Shown: positions 44,196 through 56,972 of the stretch, piece after piece
How the letters are laid out: every line of letters starts with the position of its first letter
How positions within the stretch are numbered: position 1 is the first letter of the stretch
From: Rotaria macrura
Taxonomy: Eukaryota; Rotifera; Eurotatoria; Philodinida; Philodinidae
DNA length: 64,000 bases
NCBI GenBank assembly: GCA_900239685.1
Contig: OENT01000585.1
Location: forward strand, 1-64,000
Reading direction: 5' to 3'
Made by a program: the position numbers and the translations under genes
Notes under the pieces: model-generated
Seen by the model: the letters and a program-made list of their open reading frames with translations, nothing else
The model's database searches: none
Told to the model about the DNA's origin: nothing

Positions 44196-47030
44196 TACTG
44201 ATCTTTATTCTGTTTGTAATATTCAACAGAATAGTTCGACGAGAAAGTTGCTAATTTACAAATCATCTGAATCTCGGCACATTTTCATATGTTTAATAGC
44301 TTTCTATTGCAATTAACTTTTGAACAATCTAATTAAAAGATTTGCAAATTTGCATTATTACTCACAATCGATCGAGGAGATTCTCGTTGGTAAAAGTGTC
44401 AATTTCCTTACAATACTCTATTTTTTAAAATTTTGCTACGAATTATACTTGGCTAGAATTTTTTCAGTTCTTTTTTAAGCACTCTAGAGTGTTTGTCTAT
44501 ATCTATTATAACATGTGCTAAAATTTGTGAAGGAAACGACCAGGTTCTCATCATGAAACTAGTAGCTAGAATAAACAAAGTTCTTCTAATTAGTACAATT
44601 TCGCTACGTCAACCCCAGAGGACATTGCAAATAAAACGAATACTATGAAAGTCATATTTTGGTAAAAACCGAACTCATTCCTTGTTACGTTTCAATTTTG
44701 TGAGTGAAACTAGATTCAATATCTTGATAGGTGTACTAAGCTGTTTGAAAACTGACTATCACTGCCACTGTGCCTGGCACACCATAATATTACAGAATTT
44801 ACTTCTAATTAAACTGTAAGCTTTTTAATCGTGTTCAGGTTACTATATAACAGATTTCTTCAAACAATGACTGCTCATATTTAAGATTCACTCCTGTTGT
44901 AGGACAGTTTTAATTTTTCTAATTTTTTTGGATTGCTACCCATATAAAAAAATTTTGTTCAAAAAATCACGAAATAATCGATTTGAATCATATGATTTGA
45001 ATCAATAATTTAAGCAGTAATAATCGTAGCAGAATCAGATTTTAATCGTATGATTATAATCGATTTTTCGATTATTCCTTTTTACATGGGTAGTTCCATG
45101 AATTATACTAAAGTAAAGATGAATTAATCATTTTGAAACGCAGAATATTGCAGCGCAGATACTTTCTAAACAAAAACATCAATTAGAAAGTAAAACTTAC
45201 AGAAGAAACCAGCACTTTTTTCAAGTAAATATTTATTTGACTGCATACTTGAGAGCATTTTATGAACGTTTCATTAGTACATGAAATCTAGAGCGAATGA
45301 GCTCTGATTCACATTGTTAGTGTAAAATCTTTTCGTATCGAATAATAGGAACATTTTCTAATGTCCTGTGCTCGTTCTAGGTAAAAGCTGTGTTGTCAGA
45401 TATCGATGAACTGGTAAAAAAGCTAGCTCATGATCAATTGCAGCGTGAAAAGTATGAAGAAACAATTGGTATCGATATATATAAACGTGAATCGTCGCAT
45501 ACATCATTAAAATCTGAAAATAGTACATTCATGTGGTTTCAATTATTTATTGAAGTTCTATTGCGAATGACCAATTCATCAACATCAAAAAGGGACCTAA
45601 TTGAATTATGCAGAAAAGAAAAATACGAAAGTTCAACATCTATTATTGAAGAATTCGAAAAAACGTACTTACCCAAAACGTCTATTTGGTGGTATACACG
45701 TTCATGTTTTGTCTATAGAATTTTAAACAAAGCCTTGCGCACGCAGGACATTCGTATATTAATTTTATTTCGTTTTTTAATCCAAGATATTTATGAACAA
45801 TTGAAGCAAGAACAAAAAAAACAGAATGATGTTAATAATGGGATGTATTATCGTGGACAAGGTATGACGAAAGACGAACTAACAAAAATACAGTCCAATG
45901 TTAACCAATTTATATCGATGAGAAGTTTTTTGTCAACAACGACAGATCGTCGCATAGCTGAATCATTTGCGCAAGTTTCAGATACGAATTTAGAAAAAGT
46001 TTTCTTTGAAATTCACGCTAAACATTCATCTTCCTTGCCCTTTGCTCTTATTTCTGATTTAAGTTATTTTAAATCAGAGAAGGAAGTATTATTTATGCTT
46101 GGATGTATATTTCGCATTGAAAATGTTATTTTTAATGATGTTATGCAAATGTGGACAGTAAAACTTGTATTATCGTCAACACAAGATGATCATAATTTAA
46201 AGCAACTATTTGAATATTTGAAACGAGAAATCGGTGACGAAACAAATTTTTATTCATTAGCAATAATACTAAGAAAAATGGGCGAATTTCATCATGCAGA
46301 AGAATGTTTAAAACAACAATTACATCAAAGTTCATCACTATCAAACGACTCCTATCGATGCTTTCATGCTCTAGGAAATATCTATCAAGATTGTGGCAAT
46401 TTAGAACAAGCCCTTGTCTATCACAAGTATTCACTTGATCTAAAATTAAAATTATCAAGAAAAGATTACATTAATATTGGAAATAGTTATAATAGTATTG
46501 GTGCTGACTATGAGAAAAGAGGTGATCTATCTTTAGCTCTGCGTAGTTATGAAAAAGCAAGAAATATATGGTTGAAATGCTATGATGATAAGCATGAAAG
46601 ATTGGCCATGATTTATAATAATTTGGGCATCATCTATCGCAAATTAAACATCTATTCGCAGGCATTGGAAAATCATAAAAAAGCATTAACTATTCGTCAG
46701 ACAATTTTACCGAATAATCATCCGGATCTAGCATCTTCATATGCAAATTTAGCTACTGTTTTTATGAATATGAATGCCCTTGATCAAGCTTTATTAAACT
46801 ATCGTATTGCGTTAGAAATACAAGAAAAATCTTTATCGTCGAATCATAAATCTCTTGCTTCCACTCTCTATAATATTGGAAATGTATATGAAATCAAGAA
46901 TCAACTTATACTGGCTTTAGATTATTATTCGAAAGCAATCAAAATCTATCATCATGCTGTTCCCATGACACATCCGGAATTAATACAAACGGAAAAAAGT
47001 ATAGAGCGTTGCAAGTCAAAAATGAAATAA
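43558..47030 (+). CDS. Arginine ADP-ribosyltransferase (ART) fused to tetratricopeptide repeats
   Basis: Two exons, 43558-43923 and 45381-47030, give 671 aa across a 1457 bp phase-0 intron. An N-terminal region (about 40-140, IILIVSGRYGKELIPI) alternates beta and alpha elements and looks Rossmann- or receiver-like, as in many bdelloid proteins. An R-S-E class ART domain lies at about 150-390: YRGQG with Arg about 280, SFLSTTTDRR (Ser-Thr-Thr motif at about 307-309), and SEKEVLF giving a Glu-x-Glu at about 355/357. ExE is the signature of enzymes that transfer ADP-ribose from NAD to arginine. About five to six kinesin-light-chain-like TPRs follow (about 400-660, ALGNIYQDCGNLEQALVYH, NNLGIIYRKLNIYSQALENH). 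The start MGNSAV could be myristoylated, and there is no signal peptide, so it is probably intracellular. The substrate is unknown. Confidence 0.85.
44165..44193. repeat. (AG)n microsatellite, about 14 units
   Basis: An uninterrupted dinucleotide run inside the ART-TPR intron. Confidence 0.95.
44936..45093. mobile_element. Short inverted-repeat element in the ART intron (158 bp)
   Basis: The left end CTACCCATATAAAAA and the right end (reverse complement CTACCCATGTAAAAA) are inverted repeats with one mismatch. The interior holds further complementary runs (ATAATCGATT, AATCATATGATT), so it can fold back. I could not identify a target-site duplication, so the superfamily is open. Confidence 0.6.
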
Positions 47031-49266
47031 ATTATGAATTACTTACTTTCACACGAGATTCGACAAAGTTTTGAATGGAAATTTTTCCATGCTCTTCTTG
47101 AATCATATATCGATTCGAATTATTAAAAGATAAAATATGAAAAAGGTTTCTTTTGGAAAAAAAATCGTAACTGATAATAATAGAGGAGATGATGAACTTT
47201 TTCTATGCAGGTATTGTAGCTTTAAAAATTTAGAGGTATCTTTTTCTAGTAAAGACGCTGAGTAATTATTGAAACCGATACAAGGTCTCGACTGAATGTA
47301 TTACAGACTCTTCCCAACTTCTACTATTATATCATCAGATTTTATTTCCGTTTCAACTAATTGAATAGGATTTGAACGTTCGCTCACAAAGTGTTTTGGC
47401 GACTCGGATACCTATAAGCATCTACGTCAGTTGGTCGAATCCAATTAGTTTCTGTCGATTTTCGTATCGGATTAATTCACATAAGCATGTAAATTCATGA
47501 CGAATCAACTATCGCTGAAACAGATAGGACGATTATTTTCATATGATGCTGTTACACATTGAATTAAAAGATTTTGAAATGAGGGAGCATCTTTAGAAAA
47601 TAATTCTCACAATGATCATGTAAATTAAATAACACAGTATTGATACTATTAAATATCTACTGGTTAGAGATAGACATAATTTTTGTAGTATTGATTCTGA
47701 TGCTGTTATCTAAGATATATTCCATGGCAGCTTCGATGGCATCCGCAAACGAAACCTTGATGAAAGAAAAATGGCATCATACAGGTACTAAACAAGCTAA
47801 TACATGAATAGCACCTATGATCTATTCATATTTGTATCGAAAATTTGCCGAGACTTGAAAGTAACATCTGAAGAATGTATATTTAGTATGATCAAAAGAA
47901 ATGAAAATTATATTTAATATTGTAAAATTGATTTCAAAGCAGTTCATAGCATGAGTAACAAAATATGAATATTCTTCATAGTAGTAAAAAGATAACAATT
48001 CGAAAAAATCTACGTTTATTGTTCTGTTGTGGTAAATAAACTATATCTTGCTCATCAATTGCTATCAGGAAACATGAACTGTTGCCATTTATTACAGCAA
48101 TAAATATTTGAAAAAAATTAGTCAAAAAACTATACAAGAAAAGGCCATCATTCATAATAAAATGTCATTATGAGTTACATCTTGATAATGCACGATCACA
48201 TACGAATAATATTGATTCTATTTATTTTCAAGAAGATAAGTCAAGCTAATGACTCCTGCAGCATATTCGCTGAATCTGCGTAATTCAGAATATCAATTAT
48301 AGAATTGCCTGAAATGTTACTTTGAAATATATATCCAGATGCTACAGGTTCTTCTGTGGCAATTACGACGTAGCAAAATTCAATATCCCTGCAGGAATAT
48401 TAGAAGATATTTCAATAATGTATGGAGCGGATGCAAATTTTTACCGACTATGGTGGGAATGACTGAAAAAAATTATGCTGAAAAGATTATCAAACTCTTT
48501 TGTGATATAATACTTGAAAATTGTAGAACTAATTTAGCGTACTATATAAAAAATAATAAAACGCGATACTTTTTTCCAGTTTATTGCTTTCGAGAGATGT
48601 AAAACTTGTTCATTAAAATAGTAATTCATTGTGTTTTGATACAATCACACTGCTTTTTCATTGTTGATTGAAATGCAGTTTTTAAACTTTTTAAAAAAGG
48701 ATTCGAACCATCGGCATGTAATGGGAGTGTGAAAATCACCGCTCACAATAGAAAAATGTCACGAATTTCAAAAACTAGCAAAATGTTTCAGAAATTATTG
48801 AGATTGTTGAATTAGAAAAAATTTCAGTTATTTCTGAAAGCCGTTCGGCTTTGGTGAATGATTCGACTTCTCGTTACTAGTAACAAGGGGAAACATGATT
48901 GTACTACCTCAAAAATCACTGTTTAGTTAATGAATTTTCTTTTCCGGAAATCTGAATACTGCCGTATTGATTGCTGAAAACATATAAGCATCAAGTGTTT
49001 CATCTGATTATTAATTAGGTAGTTAATGCAAATCATAAGGTTATACTTTGCCATTGAATTCATCCTCACACTGTAAAAATAATGCTCTGAAAACAGTTCC
49101 AGAAGAAGTTGGTAAAAATCAAAGTCCAATGCTATAAAAAGTAAAAGAAAGATCTAAAACATTCTTTCACTCTGAATAACCATAGATTAAGGCATAAAAT
49201 AATACCATATATTGAAGTTTTATGATAATAACAACCCTGATGATTAAATCGAGGATAGAATTTTAT
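47031..49266. other. Intergenic, possible gene fragment near 48.35 kb
   Basis: Mostly featureless. Around 48346-48477 on the + strand one frame reads CGNYDVAKFNIPAGILEDIS then YGADANFYRLWWE before a stop. Its composition looks protein-like, but I find neither neighbouring exons nor a family. Confidence 0.25.
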
Positions 49267-49545
49267 TAGGGGTGTCAATTTATATTTACTTTTCATTTAA
49301 TTTACCCGTAAATTAAATTACCAATCATTTATATTTATTTTAAATATAAATTATGGAAGGAAATAATTTATTTTCAAAAATAAATATAACTTACCGTAAT
49401 ATATATTTATAATAAATTATAACTTATGACAATTTATATTTATTTTAAATATAAATTACGGATCAAAAATATTTATATTTAAAATAAATATAAATTATTG
49501 AAAATTTATATTTATTTTAAATTAACAGGAAAATGACACCCCTAA
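49267..49545. mobile_element. hAT-like non-autonomous element (279 bp)
   Basis: It starts TAGGGGTGTCAATTTATATT and ends with the complementary ...GACACCCCTA. It is flanked by a perfect 8-bp duplication AATTTTAT (49259-49266 and 49546-49553). The interior is a repeating TTTATATTTATTTTAAATATAAAT palindrome-like tract in both orientations, with no coding capacity. Confidence 0.9.
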
Positions 49546-49553
49546 ATTTTATT

Positions 49554-50850
49554 GAAAATTTCTAGCCTTGGAGTATCAATAGAAACTTTTAAGTTTCAAC
49601 AATCATGAGAACTTTATAATTAAATTAATAATCAGATGGCATCCTTTTCTTCTTTCTATTTTATAGATTGAGAAGATAGAACACATTCTTGCAATGAACG
49701 CATAAATATATCAAGTCCAATGTATACTATTAACTAATACTAAGTACTATAGACGATCATGGTTTATGAATCATGAATTCAAATTATCATATAATTGTAC
49801 TTGTGACGAACTTCTTCTGAAGAATATATACATGATATAGAAGGACAAAGTTTATATTCAAACCAACTTATTTAATTGTCCTGATAACAAAATGAAAAAG
49901 TTCCTGAAACCAGATTGAACTTCACTTCCTGTGCACCAATGTAATAAATCTCTTGCTAGATATGAAGGTTAGAAAAGGGAAAAGTAACTATGACGAACTT
50001 TTCATTCCTTGCTATTCGAAACTTGTGGGGCATTGACTTTAAGGAAGCATAAATTGATGAGCCTCGACAAGATAACTTAAGCCGTTGATTTTAATTTGAG
50101 AAACAATTGCCGGGTGATCTACATCAAATCGAAGTTACGTATAAGTCCCCATTGAATTCGCTCGAATAAAAAACAAAGTAGAAAGACATGGTTTGGCAGA
50201 ATAAGTAATCAACGCAAAAAGAAAAACACTGAGCAGATGCTCTGCTCTTGACTGGTTTTAGCCATAGTAAGATATTCATTTTTTATTAAAAAATGTCATC
50301 ATTGACAAAGCAATTTCATCTGAAATTGAAGTCTGAGACATTTTTATAGAAATGAAAGGATATTCTCTTAGGTATATAAATTACAGTGAGTTTGCTGAGT
50401 TTAAAACAGTAAAAAACAGCTCATTTGAAAAACATCACAATACACATCACACTCAAGAATTTAAGACGTCGGTTGATCTTAACTCCGTAAATAAAATCTT
50501 ATCCTCTTTTCTCGAAACTTTTAAAATTGTGATGCAGCACTGGCATCGCAGCAGCCTTCTCAAAAAAATTAGGGATTCCTATATAGGATATGTCTAAAAT
50601 AAATAGGGTCGCCCTCAACTATATAGGAAAAATATAGGACACAAATTCGTTCCGGAAACAGATTTAGACACCGGAAAAACACTGAAACAGCATTGAAGAA
50701 GATAATGTGTTGTTTTCGCACGTAAATCTAATTAGCTAAATAAAAATATAATTGAGTTTTGAAAAATAATGGAGCAGCAAGATTTTCTTTGAACAAAAAA
50801 ATAATTGATGTTCGATTTATTTTCAACTATTGGACATATGTGGCATTAAT
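49554..50850. other. Intergenic, no gene recognised
   Basis: AT-rich. The open frame at 50352-50597 (81 codons, + strand) has no recognisable motif and I do not call it. Confidence 0.4.
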
Positions 50851-50858
50851 ATATAAAC

Positions 50859-53335
50859 CACTGGCGGGTCCACCAGTTCGGCTACCCGGCTATCGCCACC
50901 CACCTGAGAAAAGAAGTTCCGGCCAAAATTTTTGAAATGTTTCTATGATGAAACGCAAGATTTAATAGATATTACAATAGAATATTTAACGAAGGGATGT
51001 CAGCTTTGATTGTTAAAATGCGGTTTGAAATATATAATAAAGAAGCTCTAGGATCATGTGACTAAAAGCGAGAAGTACTATAATGGGATTAGTCATAACT
51101 ACCATCCATCGACCGTATATTCAAGTACACTTGAATATTAAGTTGTTACCAACAAAAGCTTATATCGTGGCAGACAAACATTTGGAAAAACGCGTTTAAA
51201 CGCACAATCGGGAACGCCGATTGTGAGTCACTAATGCTCATTAACAACACGCAAGAAACGCGTTTTTTACGCAGAATTTTCACTTTTCGAGCGTGCAAAC
51301 GGATAAAAACTCTGATTTTGATTGTTTTAACGCATTGGCTTTCAAGTCCTCGAATAATTGTGCGTTTTAACACTCTAGACTAGAGTTTTTATCCGTTTTC
51401 ACGCTCGGAAAGTGAAAATTCTGCGTAAAAAACGCGTTTTTCCAAATGTTTGTCTGCTTGGGTAATGGCCAAAAAAAACCTAGAGAAAGCCTCAATTTTA
51501 AAAGAACAGGTTGATTGTGTGGTCAGGGGTATTGAAGATTTCGTGAGAAATATCTGATTTTTTTGGATATATGTTGACCAAATTATATAAAGCATGTAGT
51601 GATAACATGCAATTATTGAAGAATGCCTATTTTAAAGTAACAAATAAATGCCACTTTTTAGATTGAAATGTATCCTTTAGTTACTAATTTCTCAAAAAAA
51701 TACGTGCCTTAAATGGTAATAATCAGCAACAAGATCAAAATGAAAATACATCACAATCAGTAATTCCACCTGACATTCAGCTCTTGCTGTCACTCCAGTG
51801 AAAAATGTTCATGTCAAAAATAGCAGGAAACGCGCTCATGAAAAGATATATTTTCCTTAAAAAACGCGTTCTACAGTATAGCGAAAGCGTTTCCAAATGC
51901 AAAAGAACTGTTCTGTTTTTTAAGGAACGCATGCTTTCTCGTTCCATGTTATTATAGATTGCTTTCTTTTCGATTCGAAAACCGTTTTTCGACTGAACAG
52001 AAAGTGTTCCGGTCCGTTCCAAAAACTATTAGAATTGATTTATTTTCGTTCTTTTTTGGAACGGTCTGAATCGGATTTCGTCAAAACGAGATCCCGTTCT
52101 TTTCCTTTTTATGATGAAACACCTAAGAATAGATTCTTTAAACTGATGGACGCATCTCAGGCAATCTAACATCATTCTTAGAAAGAAAAGAATGCATTCT
52201 TCACCGTTCTATAAACTATTGAATGCTTTCATCTGACTTTAGCGATAAGTTTGATTCGAAATTGACTGCTCTGGAGCACGACAAATTGAAAGTGACGCCA
52301 AAAAGGACGAAATCTTCGAAGAGTTATGCGCTGCCCCAGGCATTCCTGATTTTAAAAAACGTATTTTGATCACTAGTTTAAGCTACGAAAAATCTTAGCA
52401 TACCGTTTGATAGAGCTCGCCGAGTTGTGTTGGAAGAGGTCTCTGGATATATATTGTGCTAACTTCTCTTCGGGGATTCTTGTAGGGTATGTGAATCTAT
52501 ATAGCAATGACCGAGAATGCGTTTCCTAAAAATGAGTTTCCATTTTTTAATCAAAAACTACATTCGAATTGTTAGGCAGTGGCGCTATCTGCGACCAACT
52601 ACCTCTGTTCTCTCTCTCATTTCTCTTCATTGGTCAGTAGACCTAATACTAGATGTGTGACTAGTTAGTTAGTGTGTCTGTTGTGTTTTTGTTATGTGGT
52701 TTCGAATACGGTGGTGAACTAGTGTCTAGTCAACTAAATAAAGTATAGTTAGTCTACTGACTCACACGAATAAACGAGGAATGAGTTCTAGACTGCTCCA
52801 TTTTGGAAAGCGTTCCAGTTTTTCTAGAACGGGTTTTTTCTTTAAAATAGCCAACTTTTTTTGTAACCTACTCTATACTGCTTTATTTTATGACAATTTT
52901 CACTGGGACCTCAGTCAACTTTAGATTCATCGTTGGAAGAGGTTCAAGTCATCACAGCATCATCAAAATCAATAGAATTTTGTGGGTGTCGATGTGAGGT
53001 GAAAGTTAGTCTGTTTATATGAATGTACCATGACTCTGACACCCACATACTGTGATCTATATTTATTGATACCTAGATGTAAATGCTAAAGCAGAGATTG
53101 GTGAATTTGCAAATTCCAATTGTCGGTTGGCGTTTTCGAACTTACTGCTAAAGTTTTTCTCAAAAACCCTTGCTTCTTTTTCATGAATTTATATATTTAC
53201 TAAATAAAAATGAAATAGAGAATTGCGAAAAATGAAGCACACTTTTTTAACTGTACTTCAGAAAAATTCATATTATCTTGAATGAAAAAATTTTAAAACC
53301 GCCACCCCCTCTCAAAAATCCTGGATGCGCCACTG
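50859..53335. mobile_element. Composite hAT-like element (2477 bp), non-autonomous
   Basis: The left end CACTGGCGGGTCCA and the right end (reverse complement CAGTGGCGCATCCA) are imperfect inverted repeats of the CAGTGGCG type seen in many hAT transposons. A perfect 8-bp duplication ATATAAAC flanks it (50851-50858 and 53336-53343). Inside lie the palindrome at 51170-51457, further AACGCGTTTT-rich sequence to about 52030, and AT-rich DNA. The longest frames inside are under 85 codons and none resembles a transposase, so it must be moved in trans or is a decayed copy. Confidence 0.75.
51170..51457. mobile_element. Palindromic element nested in the composite element (288 bp)
   Basis: The arms start GCAGACAAACATTTGGAAAA followed by ACGCG, and both contain AACGCGTTTTTTACGCAGAA and GATAAAAACTC in opposite orientation, so the element forms a long imperfect hairpin. 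Right ends here and at 42128 share a CCCA(A/T)GCAGACA terminus when read inward. No target duplication was identified. Confidence 0.7.
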
Positions 53336-53343
53336 ATATAAAC

Positions 53344-53769
53344 ATGAGCAAAATCAGTAAAATCAAGTTCAAAGTTTTAATTTTTAAATAAAAGATGAAA
53401 TCTAGAATCAGATAAGAATAGTATTGACAAATGCAGAATGTAATTGTTAACAAATGTAGATTAACATGTCTATTATGAGATAATTTTTGATGATACAAAG
53501 ACAATTAATGCAACGAGTGTACTATATTCATTATCTAGATGAACCAATAGGAAATAGGCGCCATATAAATTGTCGTCGACCATTGATCGCTAATATCTAC
53601 TTCTTGTTATGGACGTCAGTGACAATATTTAAATGACGTGTTGAACGCTTATCAACAATTTTTGGAATTTTTTCAGAAGAATCTTCAATTTTTCGAAAAA
53701 AATAGGAATACAGGAAAAAAGCTCAAAATATAGTCTATTATAGGATCAATTTTTAAAATGTAGGAAATA
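53344..53769. other. Spacer between the composite element and the LDLa/EGF pseudogene
   Basis: AT-rich, no recognisable feature. Confidence 0.4.
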
Positions 53770-55985
53770 GAGGATATATAGGACTGTTGCGAAGCCAGCC
53801 ATTATTACAAATCTCGGAACGTGTGGAACAATATCGAGGAGATTTCACATAGTTTTCATTGAAATGATTATTGACGAAATCCATTCGAGAAGTTGGCAAT
53901 AGTGGATAGATTAATGCAGTTTTTAATAAAAAAATTCGATCTGCGAATAAAACCGATCCGACAAAAGACATGCTCTACATCGGTAAAAGTATCAAAATTT
54001 GATCCTTCACATAGTCCTGAACGATTTTCACAACTTTTCATCATCCCACAATAGGCAATCCTCAACTGCATCGCATTGTTTTTCGTGTTCGACGCATGTT
54101 GACTCATTATGACAATGAAATCTAACGGTTTACTCATAGCTATAAACCTATCGACAATGCTCAAGTTCATCGGGTGCCCCAATGCAGTCGATGATTCCGT
54201 CACCTACGTGATTGGCTGGTAAAAACGTTAAGGTAGCATTATGCAGGGAAATACAAGGAAGAAAGAGTTCTGAACAAATCGGGTGAATACAATGTTTTTC
54301 ATCGTCTCCATATTCACAATTCTAGAAACCATCCCAACGTGTGTAGACATTGTTGCATGAGCAATCTGCACAATTAGTCTCGTCCGACTGATTTCGTCCG
54401 TTAATTATAATTGTAGAAAAATCGATGATTTGATCACAGATTTCATAGGATAGGATCTGATTGACAGTCCTCTGTCTTTCAATTCGACAAATGTTTCTTA
54501 GCAATGAAATCGATCGACATTGAGTGAGATATAAACACTGTAATAGGTATGGATGATATAACGAACAACTTCATTCACCTATTTGCTCGTCATCGTTCAA
54601 AAAGCAATCCGATTTACCGCCAAAGAGTCGATGCTTTGAAATGTATTCCGAAGAATTCTTACATTGATACAATGATGAATTATCCGAATCAATATCGCGG
54701 TAATATTGAGTGATGCATAGCCATGAAAATTAGGTTTGACTGAATCGATGATAGATGTTCAATCGTTCCCTGTGACATTTCAGCCAAGATTCATCTCATG
54801 ACCATATCGATAAGTTAAATTGTCATGATAAAATGTAGCCGAAAGATAATCGCATAATTGTTTATCGTAAAAAACATAATCAAGCACCAGAGCTGATTCT
54901 ATGCTTGTATAAAAAATCTGCTGTGGATTATATAAGAAGCGTACATGCCCAAAGAGAACAGGAACAGTTGGACATTGAACTGGAAATTTAAAAGTTTCTA
55001 GTCCAGGAAAACATTGAGACATACTAGAGAACTGTTCACATGATAATTCATCGACTTGATCAATGATTTTACTGAGACATGTTACGGCTATCAAACAATC
55101 ATGTGGTAGACTCCCTTGAACACTGAGTGATTCAATCAACAAAAGATGCCGTCCATTATGACATTCACTAAAACCTTCAACACATTGTCCATCATCGCAC
55201 GGCACTGCACCCTCATCGGGTCGACGTGCATATTCTGCAAAGGAAAAAAATATTAAGCAGAATATAAGTATCAGGACAATCAGGCATTGTCAATGAATCT
55301 GATTTATCAAGGCATTCAGATTCATCATATTCATCGTTCCAAAAACTTTTTGGAATGCATAATCCATTATGACATTGATATTCATTTTCATTACATTCAG
55401 TGAGTTCTTATTCAAAACATTGATTTTCATCAACACCATCATTTGAACAATCAATTCGATTATTAAATATTTCACGTCAATCCAGACACATTGATGTGCT
55501 ACCACGATCACATTCTGATAAAATGAAACATGTCTGGCGAGAGACAACATTTGTCGTATGAGATTCCCACTGCACATTAGACATGGTTTTTTAAAGGAAT
55601 TTGACACTGATTCGAATGAATATTGACAACGAGATCCAAACCATGGTGGTATGCAATTGTGGCATTGTTCATCGAATAAATTAGATTTAATCGGTTGATC
55701 AACGTAATATTGATATTGTTCAGCAACATCCATAGAAGATGACCATAAGAGAACTTCCTGTGAAATCATATTTAAACGGCGTAATGCATCAAAAGTACAA
55801 TTTGGATGACTCATATCAAAAGAATTTACCGTCGTTGGATTATAATCATTACTTGGTCGAATGCAGAACCAGATTATATCGGGAATTATTGAATCAATTG
55901 AAAAGTAAAGCAAACAATCAAATTGAAAAGGATCCTTTTCGTAAAAAAGCATTTCGTATCTTACTAATGCACTCAAAAGGCATAG
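53770..55985 (-). pseudogene. Decayed extracellular LDLa/EGF-repeat protein gene
   Basis: Conserved protein pieces run along the minus strand but are split over all three frames. From the 5' side: a region ending VAEQYQYYVDQP, an EGF-like piece (CHNCIPPWFGSRC) near 55640-55690, then LDL-receptor class A modules near 55330-55480 (CHNGLCIPKSFWND), near 55190 (PCDDGQC), near 54170-54190 (DGIIDCIGAPDELEHC) and near 54000-54100 (CDAVEDC, DDEKLC). Lesions include a TGA where a CLDWRE-type Trp is expected, a TAA shortly after, a frameshift near 55500-55560, and several more stops between 54600 and 54150. LDLa modules bind calcium and ligands on secreted or cell-surface receptors. Similar EGF/LDLa proteins are abundant in bdelloids, so this is likely a dead paralogue. 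Exact ends are uncertain; a signal peptide or membrane anchor was not located. Confidence 0.7.
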
Positions 55986-56259
55986 TACTTACAGAAAACT
56001 TAACATTATTAATGCTGTGATACAATCACAATGAAATGGTAAATAGAATATACGCTGAACGAACTAATGACATATGCACCATCAGTTCAGCAGCAATGTT
56101 GATTTAACGCGTGATATTCTTTTAGTGTTATTCATATTGTTAACATTGTGTGATCAGGTGCGATCGAAACAACAGATAATCTTATTAACATGCTATAGTT
56201 GTTTCCTGTTAAATAGATTGAAAAGTAAGATGATACTGTGATTATTTCATTTGTCTCCA

Positions 56260-56660
56260 TTTATGGTAATATGAAGCTGGTTTTCCCAGTCTGCTGTTTT
56301 CATGAGGGTAAGCAGAATTCTCACCAAACAGAATTTAAGAATTCTCTTTTCGCCTTCAATACACCTCAGATACGAATTCTGTTTAGAATTCCGTGTTTCC
56401 AACAGAAATCTAAAAAACTCTTAAGAATTCAGTCCTCAAAGCATAATTTTGTATTTCTAGCAGAAGTCTAACACAATGCCTCAGAATTCTGCGCTCTTAG
56501 CGGAACTTTGTCAGTACAATCCACCATCTTCAATAGAATTCTGTATTTCCAGTAGAATTCAGAGAGAATTCTTCAAAATTCTGTGCTCACAACAGAAATT
56601 TGTATACCTGGACTTCCCACTCGAACTTGCAGCATAATGGTAAGTAGAATTCTGGTTTCC
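56260..56660. repeat. GAATTC-rich interspersed repeat tract
   Basis: Ten GAATTC hexamers occur between 56315 and 56652, mostly in the context (C/T)AGAATTC(T/A), with recurring GTATTTCCAG and AACAGAAAT-like spacers. The copies are irregularly spaced (9 to 81 bp apart), so this is not a simple tandem array. No coding frame or clear termini were seen. Confidence 0.7.
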
Positions 56661-56972
56661 AAAAGTTTTATCGAATGGTTGCTTGGTTTTTTTTTTTAGA
56701 TTCCATGAAATTAATTGTGACAGAATCCATCGGGAATAGGTAAAATAGAGAAGTCTTCGGATTTTATAAGGATAATTGTATTCACGTTTGTAGAGTAGGA
56801 CAGAATTGGTTGAGTTTCTGTAACGTTGGATTTTTTTACTAGTAGATAAAGGAATGTGCGCAATGATAATGGAAATAGCTTTCCCATCATTTGACTGCCG
56901 TGTTTACATTGGAATCTCTCGTATTAATCTTCTTCAATGACGTATATACGTCGAGATTATCGATAATTCAGG

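Noticed and set aside
52570-52790. Possible solo LTR with AATAAA and short repeats of CTAGT
   Set aside because: No TG...CA ends with 4-6 bp duplication and no second LTR.
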